The notes under the pieces are model-generated. The model searched no databases and had not been told where the DNA came from. It saw only the letters and a program-made list of their open reading frames with translations. Below are positions 43,437 to 53,341 of a stretch of 64,000 nt of DNA, piece after piece. The position numbers and the translations under genes were made by a program. The first letter of the stretch is position 1. Every line of letters starts with the position of its first letter. The DNA comes from Carposina sasakii (Eukaryota; Arthropoda; Insecta; Lepidoptera; Carposinidae), in assembly GCA_014607495.2 (NCBI GenBank), contig CP053154.1, forward strand, positions 2,604,001 to 2,668,000, given 5' to 3'.

Positions 43437-46142
43437 CTAATTAATAGTAAACCTTACTGGTTTTTTTATAACTCTGCCACTACGACTTGTTTTTGAAGGT
43501 GTGGTTACATTGTTATCCTGTCGCGTTATTCTTATATTATCTTGCAATTCGTTTAAAATATATGCTGGTTTAAGCCTATCTATAGATATGCTTTTAACTG
43601 TATTGTTAATTAAAATTTTGAAATTTTTTTCGCCTCTTTCTATCACCTTGTAGGGCCCACTGTACGGTGGTGTTAATGGTTTCCGTATAGCGTCTACTCT
43701 TAGTAAAACGTGCGAACAGGTACTTAAATCAGCATTTACAAATACATTTTTATTACTATCTAAATATCTATCTCTAGGTCTAATTTTACTTAAAGTGTCC
43801 CTGAGTCTTAGTATGTACGCTTGTGGATCCTCTATTTTATATTCGCTATCCACGCAAAATTCTCCCGGTAAACGTAAACAGTGCCCTAAAGTAATTTCCG
43901 CTGCGCTAATGAAATCGCTATCGCTTTGACACGCTGCACGTAACTCTAACATGACCGTAGGTAGTTCTACTAACCATGATAGGTTATCGGTTAATCTCGC
44001 CACTAATGCCGCTTTTAAGGACCTATGCCATCTCTCCACTTTGCCGTTACATTGCGGATGGTAAGGTGTTGTACGAGTTTTTTGTATGCCTAATAATCTC
44101 ATTAAATCTGAAAACAGGCTGCTTTCGAACTGCCTACCCTGATCCGTCGTTATCTTATTTGGGCACCCAAACCGACATATCCAGCATTCATACACTGCTT
44201 TCGCAACGGTCTCTGCTGTCATGTCTGAAACTGGGCAAATTTCTGGCCATCTTGTACACCTATCTACCATAGTTACGCAATATCTATAGCCCTGTTCTGT
44301 TGTGAGTAAGGGTCCTATTAAGTCCACATGTAAATGCTCGAAACGGTCGCTTTTCTCAAAACTGCTTTCAAGTTTAGACACCGTATGCCTCGTAATTTTA
44401 CTTTTCTGACACTGCATGCATGTTTTTGCCCATATACCTATATCTTTATTCATACCTGGCCAAAATACTTTTTTAGAAATTATTGATCGTGACGTTCTCA
44501 TCCCTGGATGTGCCAAATTATGAAAACTATCGAACATCATTTTCCTGTACCCTTTTGGAATATATGGCCTGATATTATTAGTGGATACCTCGCAATAGAG
44601 GAATTCATTACCATGATTTAAATTCACACGCTTAAATTGTACATTGTTATTGTCATTTGTACTTAACAAATCTGTTAACTCGACATCTGACGCCTGCGCT
44701 TGAGCAATTTCTCGGTATTGAATCGAGCTCGGGCATGTTATTGTTTCTATGCGAGATAATGCGTCAGCAACAACATTCTCGTTACCATGTACATATCGTA
44801 TATCGGTTGTAAACTCACTAATATACAATAACTGGCGCGCCCTCCTTGGTAACTCTTTATTAGTTGGCCCTAATTTTTTGGTAAATGCATAGGTGATCGG
44901 TTTATGATCCGTAAAAACACTAAACTCTTTTTCTTCTATCTGATCCCTGAAATAAACTATGCCGGAATAAATCGCCAAAAGTTCCTTATCATATGTACAG
45001 TACTTTTTTTGGGATTCCGTAAGTCTTTTTGAGAAATAACCCAGGGGCTTCCATTCGCCTTTATGTTTTTGCTGCAGCACCGCGCCTATACTAAAATCCG
45101 AGGCGTCCGTCATTAAAGCTAACGGTGCATCTGCAATAGGGTGGGACAGAGTTACTGCATTTTTTAAATTATCTTTACAATGTTCAAATGCGCTGATGGC
45201 CTCCTTCGTCCATTCAATCTTACTTTTATCTTTTTTTTTTATACCGTGTAAATATTTATCTAATATTCTTTGTACTCTCGCCGCATTTGGTATGTGATTC
45301 CTATAAAAATTAACCATTCCTAGGAATGTGCGAAGTTGTTCGATCGTTTCTGGTTTCTGATATTCCACAATTGTTTTGACCTTGTCTGGTAATGGGCAAA
45401 TCCCTTGTTCTGAAACCTTGTAACCCAAAAATTCAATGCTTGCTTGTCCGAAAATACATTTTCCCAGATTAATAGACATTTTATATTTTCTAAAACGTTC
45501 GAACAACAGTCGCAAGTGTTCCCTATGTATACGTTCGTTATCCGATCCTATAATTATGTCATCTATGTACCCAAATAGTGTTGACTGACCTATATATGTA
45601 TTATTGTTATCGTTAGCTGTCTGACAAAAATTATCTTTATTTAACTGTTCTATACCGACCAGTACCGTGTTATTTATAAATCGCTGAAATGTTTGTGCTG
45701 CATTTCGCAAACCGAACGTCATCCTGGGAAATTCGTATAACCCGAAAGGGGTGATTATCGCCGTTTTTTCTACATCCGCGGGATTGATTTTAATAAAATG
45801 ATAAGCTCTAAATATATCAATTTTTGAAAAGTCTTTTGCGTTATGTAATCCGTAGGTAAAATCTTGTACTCTAGGAATCGGATAACGATCGGGCTTAGTT
45901 ACTGAATTTAACATTCTATAATCCCCGCATGGTCTTATATCTCCCCCTTTTTTGGGTACTACGTGCAACGGGCTCGCCCACGCACTCTTTGATGGCCTGC
46001 ATATTCCTAACTCTAGCATAAGCTGAAACTCTCGCTTAACTTTATCATACCTATGCGGTGCCAACCTTCGTGCCCGTGCATGTACTGGCGGCCCTGTTGT
46101 CTGGACGGTCCACTGTCCATCTCGGGTGCCGGTAGATACCAC
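43437..46142 (-). CDS. Pol polyprotein fragment: reverse transcriptase, RNase H, integrase
   Basis: 901 codons counted from a GTG; the nearest upstream in-frame codons are non-start and then a TGA, and the first ATG is at about residue 42. The RT spans about residues 35-290 (SPLHVVPKKGG, KIDIFRAYHFIKI, GYIDDIIIG with the catalytic YIDD at 192-195). RNase H spans about 340-465 (D346 in MTDASDF, E387 in YDKELLAIY, D412 in FTDHKP). The integrase has HNLAHPGM and CMQCQKS zinc ligands, then HVDLIGP, TTDQGRQF and NGKVERWHR as the DDE triad. The C-terminus is basic. All catalytic residues seem present, but without gag or protease it cannot build particles on its own. Confidence 0.88.
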   Translation of the reverse strand: MVSTGTRDGQWTVQTTGPPVHARARRLAPHRYDKVKREFQLMLELGICRPSKSAWASPLHVVPKKGGDIRPCGDYRMLNSVTKPDRYPIPRVQDFTYGLHNAKDFSKIDIFRAYHFIKINPADVEKTAIITPFGLYEFPRMTFGLRNAAQTFQRFINNTVLVGIEQLNKDNFCQTANDNNNTYIGQSTLFGYIDDIIIGSDNERIHREHLRLLFERFRKYKMSINLGKCIFGQASIEFLGYKVSEQGICPLPDKVKTIVEYQKPETIEQLRTFLGMVNFYRNHIPNAARVQRILDKYLHGIKKKDKSKIEWTKEAISAFEHCKDNLKNAVTLSHPIADAPLALMTDASDFSIGAVLQQKHKGEWKPLGYFSKRLTESQKKYCTYDKELLAIYSGIVYFRDQIEEKEFSVFTDHKPITYAFTKKLGPTNKELPRRARQLLYISEFTTDIRYVHGNENVVADALSRIETITCPSSIQYREIAQAQASDVELTDLLSTNDNNNVQFKRVNLNHGNEFLYCEVSTNNIRPYIPKGYRKMMFDSFHNLAHPGMRTSRSIISKKVFWPGMNKDIGIWAKTCMQCQKSKITRHTVSKLESSFEKSDRFEHLHVDLIGPLLTTEQGYRYCVTMVDRCTRWPEICPVSDMTAETVAKAVYECWICRFGCPNKITTDQGRQFESSLFSDLMRLLGIQKTRTTPYHPQCNGKVERWHRSLKAALVARLTDNLSWLVELPTVMLELRAACQSDSDFISAAEITLGHCLRLPGEFCVDSEYKIEDPQAYILRLRDTLSKIRPRDRYLDSNKNVFVNADLSTCSHVLLRVDAIRKPLTPPYSGPYKVIERGEKNFKILINNTVKSISIDRLKPAYILNELQDNIRITRQDNNVTTPSKTSRSGRVIKKPVRFTIN

Positions 46143-46161
46143 TATATTTCTTATTCACTGA

Positions 46162-46174
46162 GTCGGGGTCACCA
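46162..46174 (-). promoter_or_regulatory. Primer binding site, tRNA-Trp type
   Basis: The minus strand reads TGGTGACCCCGAC right after the 5' LTR. It is complementary to CCA plus the 3' acceptor end of insect tRNA-Trp as I recall it (GTCGGGGTCA-CCA). CsRn1-clade elements are known for tRNA-Trp priming. Confidence 0.75.
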
Positions 46175-46175
46175 A

Positions 46176-46327
46176 TTTAGGGTTTCCTCTTTGTGGCGAT
46201 AAATCATTAAGTCTAATAACTTTGATATATTATTTATTCACTGAACAGTCCTTACGCTACAATAGTTACTGCACGACTGACTTAATAACTAGACACTCTA
46301 TAAGGTGTAACATATATGCACCCCACA
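46176..46327 (-). repeat. 5' LTR of the CsRn1/Kabuki-like element
   Basis: 152 bp, matches 43152-43303 apart from one base. It would hold promoter and polyadenylation signals; TATATG text near its start is the only promoter-like feature I can see. Confidence 0.85.
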
Positions 46328-46957
46328 GATTGTTACTCTTTCACCTCAAAACGGCTGGAGCGATTTTAATAATGATTGGTATGGAAGCTGCTGATACCTT
46401 GGATTAGCACAATATTTTTATCCCGGATAATTTCGACATTTTGTTTTTTCTGCAGTCCACAAGGACGAAGTCCACTAGTCGTTAATAAGTTAAGACTTAG
46501 TATTAATAGAGCAACCCATATGATAGGTACGTTCTCTGTCTTGTAGCGTAGGAAATTAGGGATACAAAGACTCAGTGGTGATCATGAGAATTAGACAAAA
46601 ACATATTGCGATACCGAATTGCTAACTATTCATTAAGATACCTAGCAGAAAACCAAAACTGTATACCAGCATTCATTTGTTCGAATTAAACGCGTGCTTT
46701 GATACTGGGCCAATTTGTAGCATGTTCAGGTTCTCCTAAACGAGCTATATTCTGGGCTATTTATTTCAGTTAAAGTCTATCGCCCGGCAATATATCCAGA
46801 TTCCGATCGCAATGAAAGTCAGACCTCCACGTTTTGAAAAGGACAGGTAAATTATTACTTGGATTTCTTTCCTGACTCTTACATAATTCTGTCTTTTTGC
46901 GGGTGATGACAGGCTGTATAGATTAGAACAATGCAATGTTACCGGTTTCATCATTCT

Positions 46958-47364
46958 TTTAGATATTGTCTTGCCTATACCTATTAATGAGGAGTCTAAT
47001 TACACTCCGCTAAATCACTAAATTTAGAGTTTCTGAATGCTCTTCTGTCGACGGCGGGGTCCGGGTCACCAATTTAGATATTGTCTTGCCTATATACCTA
47101 TAAATGAGGAATGAAAGATTACCCAGATTCGACATTTATATTTGTAATGAATAGAACCAGCCTTTACGAATACATTAACACGGGCGGATAAGGTCTCGCC
47201 TCGTGACTGCTTACACTAATACCTGATTCGCTGACCCCTACATCCTCATTCCATGTTTACCCACTGCTATGTCATAGGCATATTCTCTTTTATGCTATCC
47301 AATATCTGTTAGCTACCAGCTAATGCTCGTGTTCTTAATGGTAACTTTTCCCTTGATGGCACAC
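46958..47364 (-). mobile_element. Relic of a related LTR retrotransposon
   Basis: TTTAGATATTGTCTTGCCTAT occurs at 46958 and 47073. Between them on the minus strand lies TGGTGACCCGGAC, one base from the tRNA-Trp-type primer site of the element at 43152, and then about 65 bp of leader. So 47073 to about 47364 is a 5' LTR (it would start TGTGCC at 47364), and 46958-46993 is the end of the 3' LTR, with the whole coding part deleted. Confidence 0.6.
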
Positions 47365-48098
47365 GGGTGAGGGTTGGTAGTACTCTATTTTCTTTCTAAG
47401 AGTTATTTTTAACAGTTATGTTTGTGACTGTTTTGCGCTTAAAGGTGATGTTTGAGTCAACGATTAATTATATGGGGGATTAGTATTGCCGTTAAAATAA
47501 TTATAGCCCGTTTGTAAGCATCTATACTCAAATTTAGGCAAACATGATAGAACAAATCCTATCGAGGCCGTTGGACAAACTGGATTATGGTGGTTGTTAT
47601 AGACTAAGAGCATGTTCTAAATTTACAGAACTTTTAAATGAACTTCTAAAATAAAAAATGTTCAATTGATCGCTAGAGTTACCTACAATTTGTATTTACT
47701 TTTATAATAAAACATAACATATACATACATATTCACACGGTTGTATTCGTATTCCTATGGAGTAGCCCGAGCTATAGGTTTAAGATGGAGATCAATAAAA
47801 TATAAGGATGGTAATATATTTTTGCCTCTTACAGATTTTTATGTTAAGTTACTAACAGCTTTAATATTACGAGATGTTCCGGTTATGTACATTTATAAAA
47901 GTTAACTTTCAAATAAATTACAAGCTCCTAGCCTATGTTTAATGCAGTACCTACTGATAACTGAGCTACATAGATACAAATACCAACAGCGGGCATTATG
48001 CAGGTAGTTCAGGTGAACTAGACAGAATTTAATTGAAACAGGCTTATGAAATCAGATTAAAATTGGTACTAATGACACTAATAGTTAATAGTAATGTC
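47365..48098. other. No gene recognised
   Basis: AT-rich; nothing assigned. Confidence 0.4.
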
Positions 48099-48455
48099 GT
48101 CCGACCGTATTTCGGTCATGACGGCAATTTCAATAGAGTTCCGAAATTTATGCACTCTTATAAGGCTCGAGCACACCGGATGCGTGTGCGTGCACGTAAG
48201 CGTAGACGTATACGTACCTCTGAGTTGTAATGTATGGAACTGTATAGGCACAGGCAGACCGGGTGCGTATTCGTAGACGTAAGCATAGACGTCAAGCGGT
48301 GACAGTTATATACCTTAATGTCAGAGGTACGTGTACGTCTACGCTTACGTGCACGCATACGCATCCGGTGTGCTCGAGCCTATATTCTTTCACTCTCATA
48401 TTAATAGTCCGATGAGACGGAGAGTCTAGGTGAGAAATCAGGGGCAATGCTTTGC
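48099..48455 (-). mobile_element. SINE family S1, split by a Harbinger-like MITE
   Basis: CCGACCGTATTTCGGTCATG at the left and TTCTTTCACTCTCATATTAATAGTCCGATGAGACGG at the right are adjacent blocks of the SINE (compare 13462-13620). The element at 48164-48380 separates them. Shortly to the right, 48480-48540 holds a repeat R1 piece. Confidence 0.65.
48164..48380. mobile_element. PIF/Harbinger-like MITE inside the SINE
   Basis: 217 bp with long arms: GGCTCGAGCACACCGGATGC and GCATCCGGTGTGCTCGAGCC at the tips, continuing through ACGTAAGCGTAGACGT-type text for about 57 bp. Flanks TAA and TAT are compatible with a TWA target. The centre has a degenerate third copy of the arm (GACCGGGTGCGTATTCG). 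Confidence 0.75.
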
Positions 48456-48563
48456 GTGCTTTTAAGTTTTGCAGTTTGACTTACATTTTGCCCTGTCATA
48501 CTAAACGTGGTTGTATCTCCTTCGTCATCCTGTAGCTTTTGCTAACACAGTCGTAAGTATTGT

Positions 48564-48859
48564 CATAGAGGAATAAGATGTAGACATAAAGTGTTATTGT
48601 CATACTAACAGTTTCGATGCACCATTAGACTTTTCGGTGCCTCACAATTCCAGTCCTTAACACTTAGATTGCATTACTATACGTTACAATACATTAGTAA
48701 TGTAGTACATTACTATACATTACACTAATAGAATCTAACTGTCAAAGACTGGAATGTCAAGGAATCGCATTGTGAGGCACCGAAAAGTCTAATGGTGCAT
48801 CAAAACAGTTACTGTGACATTAGCACTCTATGACATCTTATTCCTCTATGGTAACTATT
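48564..48859. mobile_element. Palindromic MITE, about 0.3 kb
   Basis: ATAGAGGAATAAGATGT and GATGCACCATTAGACTTTTCGGTGCCTCACAAT at the left are mirrored by ATTGTGAGGCACCGAAAAGTC and ACATCTTATTCCTCTAT at the right. The centre is a run of ACATTA/TAATGT units. Confidence 0.7.
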
Positions 48860-49322
48860 ATGTAGTGTAAATTTTTACTTACATACGAGTACTTATCTAA
48901 TATTATGCAGATAATTGGTGGGCTTTTTAGTAAAAATAAGCGAGAAGCAATGGTGGTAATTCACTTTGCCTCTACGATCATTTTTAAAACATTTTTGTTT
49001 TAAACTTCACATTATTTATTTTTGTAAATAGATAAAATTGTAAATAGCACAATAATTTTTGTTTATCTTATCCATCGTAGTCTAGCAACAAAATATACGT
49101 ATTAGTCGCCAGATAACCGGTTAAATGCTTAATTGAAATGCCAACAATGTGCATTTGGTTTTGCTAATTAAGTTGACCGTGTTCAAATAAACAATTCAAT
49201 GGAAAACAATTATTGATTTCAATCGAGCATTTCTCTCGAATTTCGATTGTGCGAAATATGTTGCTAAAATTATAGCATTCACGGTATTTCTCGTAGTGAT
49301 TTAAATAAATACCTATAATTTA
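48860..49322. other. No gene recognised
   Basis: AT-rich; nothing assigned. Confidence 0.4.
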
Positions 49323-49569
49323 TGTGGGATATTTTCAGATAAAAAAATAAACTTTTTACGGTAATAACTTCTTCTTTTTATTTTTCTTCTTAAAAAAATA
49401 ACGTCTTACAACTTTTGGCTCCTTCGTTCTGTCCCTCTCTCCCTCTCGCTCACTCCTCATTCATCTCTTTCACTCTATGGTAGCGTTCATCGTTTCTTAT
49501 ACAATTTTATTTCTAAAGACGCGTTCAAATTATTTAGTATTAGTAATTAGTTAGTATTTTTTTTCCACA
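49323..49569 (-). repeat. 3' LTR of the 49-59 kb Ty3-type element
   Basis: 247 bp, TGTGGGATATTTTCAG to TTTTTTTTCCACA on the plus strand, so TGT to ACA on both strands. Identical by eye to 59061-59307. Confidence 0.92.
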
Positions 49570-49760
49570 GCTCGGCCATTCTGGTCTATGGTCTGACCTC
49601 AGACCAATTAAGTATAACTTACAATTAAATTAATTCTGTTACATAACTAATTATAACTTTAAAACAAAATATCTATAACAAAAAATAATATTACCCCAGT
49701 GTTTGCAACTCCTTACTGTTATTTAAGAAAAAACCTTAATTATGTAAAAAAATAATTAAA

Positions 49761-51167
49761 TCATGGCCATCTCTTCATGTAGTCCACACCTGTAGTAGTC
49801 TTTTTCGGTCCCTCCTTGCTGTTATCCACCTTCTGCACTTCATATCTGTCTCTTCCAAGCTCTTTCACTATAGTATAAGGTCCAAAAAATTTAGGCTTTA
49901 ATTTTAAGTTACTTCCAAACTGTGTTCTCTTAATAGCTACTAGATCTCCTTTCTTATAGATCTGACCTTCCTTTCTTCCTCTATTAAAAGTTTTCCTATT
50001 CTCTTCCTGTACTCTCAAAATTTGTAGTTTAGCTTCTCTTCTTAATTCCTCTCTCTTCTCTGTAAATTCTTTCCTATTCTCCTCTTCTAATAATTCTACA
50101 ATTTTTAAATCTTCTTTTAACTTAAGCTTGGTTCCTATTAACAATTCAAAGGGTGAAGTATTAATTGATCTCTGATAAGTGCCATTAATCACTCGTTGTA
50201 CTTTACTAACATGCTTGTACCACTGTGATGGTTCCTCTACACATAGCTTTGTTAAAACAGAAATTATGATCTGGTTCATCCTCTCTGCTTGTCCATTTCC
50301 ACGTGGAATTCCTGTCGTTATACTAAGGTGTACAATATCTTCCTCTTGACAATATTCTTCAAACTCTTTTCCTGTGAATGCTGTTCCTCTATCGGTTACA
50401 ATACGCTTTGGGTTACCATAGTCTTTTTGATGCAACTTTAACTTTTCAACAGTCTCTTTAGAGGTCAAAGTTTTTACAGGATAAATCCAAACAAATTTTG
50501 TGTAAGCATCTACAACAGTTAAAATATAGTTATACATCTTTCGAGTTGATTCCAAAGGTCCTACATGATCACAATGTAGTGTCCTTAATGGGAGTTCTCC
50601 TTTATCTATTGTGTTCAAAAATCCTTCTTGTTTTCCTGCTTTTCTAGTTGACAATATGCATGGTACACAAGTAGATATAACTTTTTCAATTTTATTATCC
50701 AAACTGTTTATGTAATAATTACTTTCTAAAATATCTTTGATCTTCTTTTTTCCAAAATGTCCTAATCCATGTGCTCTTCTAATAATCTCAATATCCATCA
50801 TTTCTGGTATAACTAATTTTTTCTCTATTCCTTTATACAATATGTCATTATCTAAACAATAGTCTTCATATGTTGTTTTCTTCAACAATTCTTTAATCAC
50901 TTTTACACCTTCATCATCTTCTTGTGACTTCTTAATTCTTGCATGGAGCTCAGTATTAATAATGAATACATTTCTACTAAGTGAGTCGACATGCTGCATC
51001 TTATCACTTGTTCTGTGAACTACTGTATAATCAAAATCTTGTAAGTACATAATCCAACGGGCTACTTTTGCAGATACTTCTTTCTTTGTCAATGTCTTCT
51101 GGAAAGCTTCACAATCTGTTACTATTACAAAAGGTCTTCCTAATAAGTATTTTCTAAACTTTTTTAC
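49761..51167 (-). pseudogene. Ty3-type pol, RNase H end and integrase
   Basis: The coding text resumes at about 51160 with KKFRKYLLGRPFVIVTDCEA, the last RNase H strand with its final aspartate. In the frame counted from the first ATG (51092) the next 443 codons hold the integrase: zinc ligands H108, H112, C142 and C145, catalytic D175 (HCDHVGPL), D234 (VTDRGTAF) and E270 (NGQAERMNQ), and an SH3-like C-terminus (KGDLVAIKRTQFG, FGPYTIVKEL) ending in MKRWP. The frame differs from that of the upstream pol piece because of the RNase H deletion at 51167. Confidence 0.87.
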
Positions 51168-52608
51168 TCATTCTATGCATGCGTCGGTATGCAGTTCTGT
51201 CTCCAATTGTATGTCAAATATTTTTAAAACAGGATCACTACATAATATATCTTTCAATTTTTCAAAAGCTGCTCTTTGTTCTTCTCCAAAATAAAAGTTA
51301 TCATTCTTTACTATGTCACTTAACGGCTTAGCTATGATAGCATAGTCTCTTATAAACTTTCTGAAGTATGAAGTTAATCCAATAAAACTGTGAACACTTT
51401 TTACATTAGTTGGTGTTGGAAAATTTCTCACGGCTTCTGTTTTCTCAAAAGAGGGTTTCACTGATCCATTTGACACTGCATATCCTAAATATTCCACCGA
51501 CCGTTGTAGCAACTGAGCTTTTTTCCAATTAATCTCAAGACCGTTCTCTGCTGCAACATTCAATACTTCTTTTAGTCTTTCAAATGCTTGCTGTTCATCT
51601 TCAGCTAAAATAATCACATCGTCAATAAACACTAACACAATTTCTCTCAATATCAAATCTCTAAATATTATGTTAATATATCTTGTAAAATATTTTGGGC
51701 AAATGGAGAGTCCAAATGGTGCACATAAAAATTCATACTGTCCTTCAGGGTTATTAGTAACAAATGCAGTATATTTTATTGAATCTTCGTGAATAGGCAA
51801 ATGAAAAAATCCATTCTTGAGATCCAATGTGCTGAACACACGTGCTTTACTTAACTTGTCAATATGATCATCGATCACTGGAAGTGGATACTCATCTTTT
51901 ATCATCTTCTGGTTAATCTTTCTGTAATCAACGCATACTCTTGTAGATCCATCCTTCTTTTTAACTAAAACCAACGGACTTGCATATTCGGAATAACTAG
52001 GACGAATAACACCATTAGATAACCACTCACTAATCTGCTTCTTCACAATTTCTTCTTCTACCAAAGCTAATCTACGAGATCTCTGGGTAACAGGTATGTC
52101 ATCTTTTAACACTATCTTCATTTTAATTGGTGCTACTTTCTCTTCATTTGGCTTATAGTTAGCTATCAACTCTTGAATGTGGGGCTTTTCACTGTTATAA
52201 TCTTCATAAGAAAACAAACTCTGCAAGTATGAACCATCACAAAATTGAGGCCGTATTTCAACATTACCTTTATTAATCATAACAACTGTGCCTACTAAAA
52301 AAGGTTGGCCCAATATAACCAAGTAAGGAATTACACCTGTGGGTACTACATGGAAAAAAACATTATAACAGTAATCATCAATAGTTAAATCAATGCAAAA
52401 CTTACCAATAGATCGCACTTTACAAGAACCTAAACCAGTAAAAACTACAAAATCTTGTTCATAACTAACTTTTAAAGTTTCGAAAAAATCTAGAGACATT
52501 AAGTTCACATCACTACCCGTATCTAATAAACAGTTTACAGAAAAGTTCTTAATCTTAGCCATTTTCACAGATTTATTTGCAAAATTATTATTTTTGTTTA
52601 CATTGAAC
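51168..52608 (-). pseudogene. Ty3-type pol, protease and reverse transcriptase
   Basis: 480 codons. The aspartic protease has LLDTGSDVNLM (catalytic D at residue 30). RT spans about residues 165-420: YASPLVLVKKKDGS, CVDYRKINQKM, STLDLKNGFFHLPI, CAPFGLSICPKYF and FIDDVIIL (FIDD at 328-331). RNase H starts with ELHTDACIE and then hits a stop. The first ATG (52608-52610) is not a true start: it sits at the edge of the DIRS insertion, in phase with the gag frame on the far side. Confidence 0.9.
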
Positions 52609-52611
52609 ATA

Positions 52612-52800
52612 GTAACGTTTTACCTAAAAATAAAACGAATATTAAACATACTTACCTTATTCGAAGCCTAATATAATATGAGAGATGCCATCGTTTCCGC
52701 TCCTTTCTTTCCCTTTCCTACCCTGTTTGCTATCTCTTTCGCACCATCCACCACCACCAGCAGTGTGCGCCTGGAGGAAGGCGTACATTTTCTGCTCATT
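52612..52800. repeat. DIRS left terminal repeat
   Basis: 52657-52800 (TTATTCGAAGCCTAATATAA to ACATTTTCTGCTCATT) is the inverted match of 57810-57952. The outer 45 bp (52612-52656) is unique to this end and is found again, inverted, in the internal complementary region. Confidence 0.9.
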
Positions 52801-52836
52801 ACGTCGTGGTCATAGGCCACCAGGCAGAATTAAACT

Positions 52837-52947
52837 TATTAGGCTTCGAATAAGGTAAGTATGTTTAATATTCGTTTTATTTTTAGGTAAAACGTTACTA
52901 TTAAACATCTTGACCGTTATTCGAAGCCTAATATAATATGAGAGACG
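52837..52947. repeat. DIRS internal complementary region
   Basis: 52837-52902 is the exact inverted copy of the left outer end (TTAGGCTTCGAATAAGG to GGTAAAACGTTACT). 52902-52947 is the inverted copy of the right outer end (ATTAAACATCTTGACCG to ATAATATGAGAGA). The two are joined at TAT. In the DIRS model this region templates the joining of the ends into a circle. Confidence 0.88.
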
Positions 52948-53341
52948 TGTTTGTTATCGCCTGGTGGTGGTGGAAGACGTCAATGTGACTACAGTATGTA
53001 TAGAAGCACATTAACATGTGGAGGAGCAGACTTGCTCCATAAAACATAGGTTGGAAGTTATATTAAACCAAAACATTTCGATAGAGATCAATATATTGAT
53101 AATTAGAGCTTATAAATGTGACTGTAACTAATAATAATAATTACTTACAATATGTAATCATTTAACATCACTAGTAAATAATTTACGAATCAGATTACCT
53201 TTTCATTATTATTATCCAGCATTGATAATGTAAGTATTTAATAAAAGAATAGGACAAATAAATCTGCATATTATTGTGATTATTAGGTACATTATAATTT
53301 ATGCATATTGTAATTACATAACAAAATACAAAAACAATAGA
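52948..53341. other. DIRS 3' untranslated region
   Basis: AT-rich, between the recombinase stop and the internal complementary region; no motif assigned. Confidence 0.5.

Larger units (their letters stand above)
43152..46327 (-). mobile_element. Ty3-type LTR retrotransposon, CsRn1/Kabuki-like, gag and protease missing
   Basis: A complete LTR-to-LTR unit of 3,176 bp on the minus strand. The two 152-bp LTRs differ at one visible position. A 4-bp duplication GATT flanks it (43148-43151 and 46328-46331). A primer binding site lies next to the 5' LTR and a T-run plus polypurine tract next to the 3' LTR. The only coding frame is RT to integrase. Only about 30 bases separate the primer site from the RT frame, so gag and protease are deleted. 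Clade is inferred from the RNase H end motif (LLYISEFTTDIRYVHG, VVADALSR) and the tRNA-Trp-type primer site. Confidence 0.85.
42299..46485 (+). mobile_element. Helitron-like repeat H2, split by nested insertions
   Basis: The left piece (42299-42368: TCCTACTAATATATATTTAC, AAACGCGAAAGTTTGTGAG and a GGAT microsatellite) and the right piece (46331-46485: GTTACTCTTTCACCTCAAAA, GGCTGGAGCGATTTTAAT, TTATCCCGGATAATTTCGAC, AAGTCCACTAGTC) form one repeat of about 230 bp of a kind common in Lepidoptera. They are separated by a LINE-like fragment and a complete LTR unit. Confidence 0.6.

Noticed and set aside
43976..44272. 98-codon plus-strand frame
   Set aside because: Antisense shadow of the integrase region of the LTR element.
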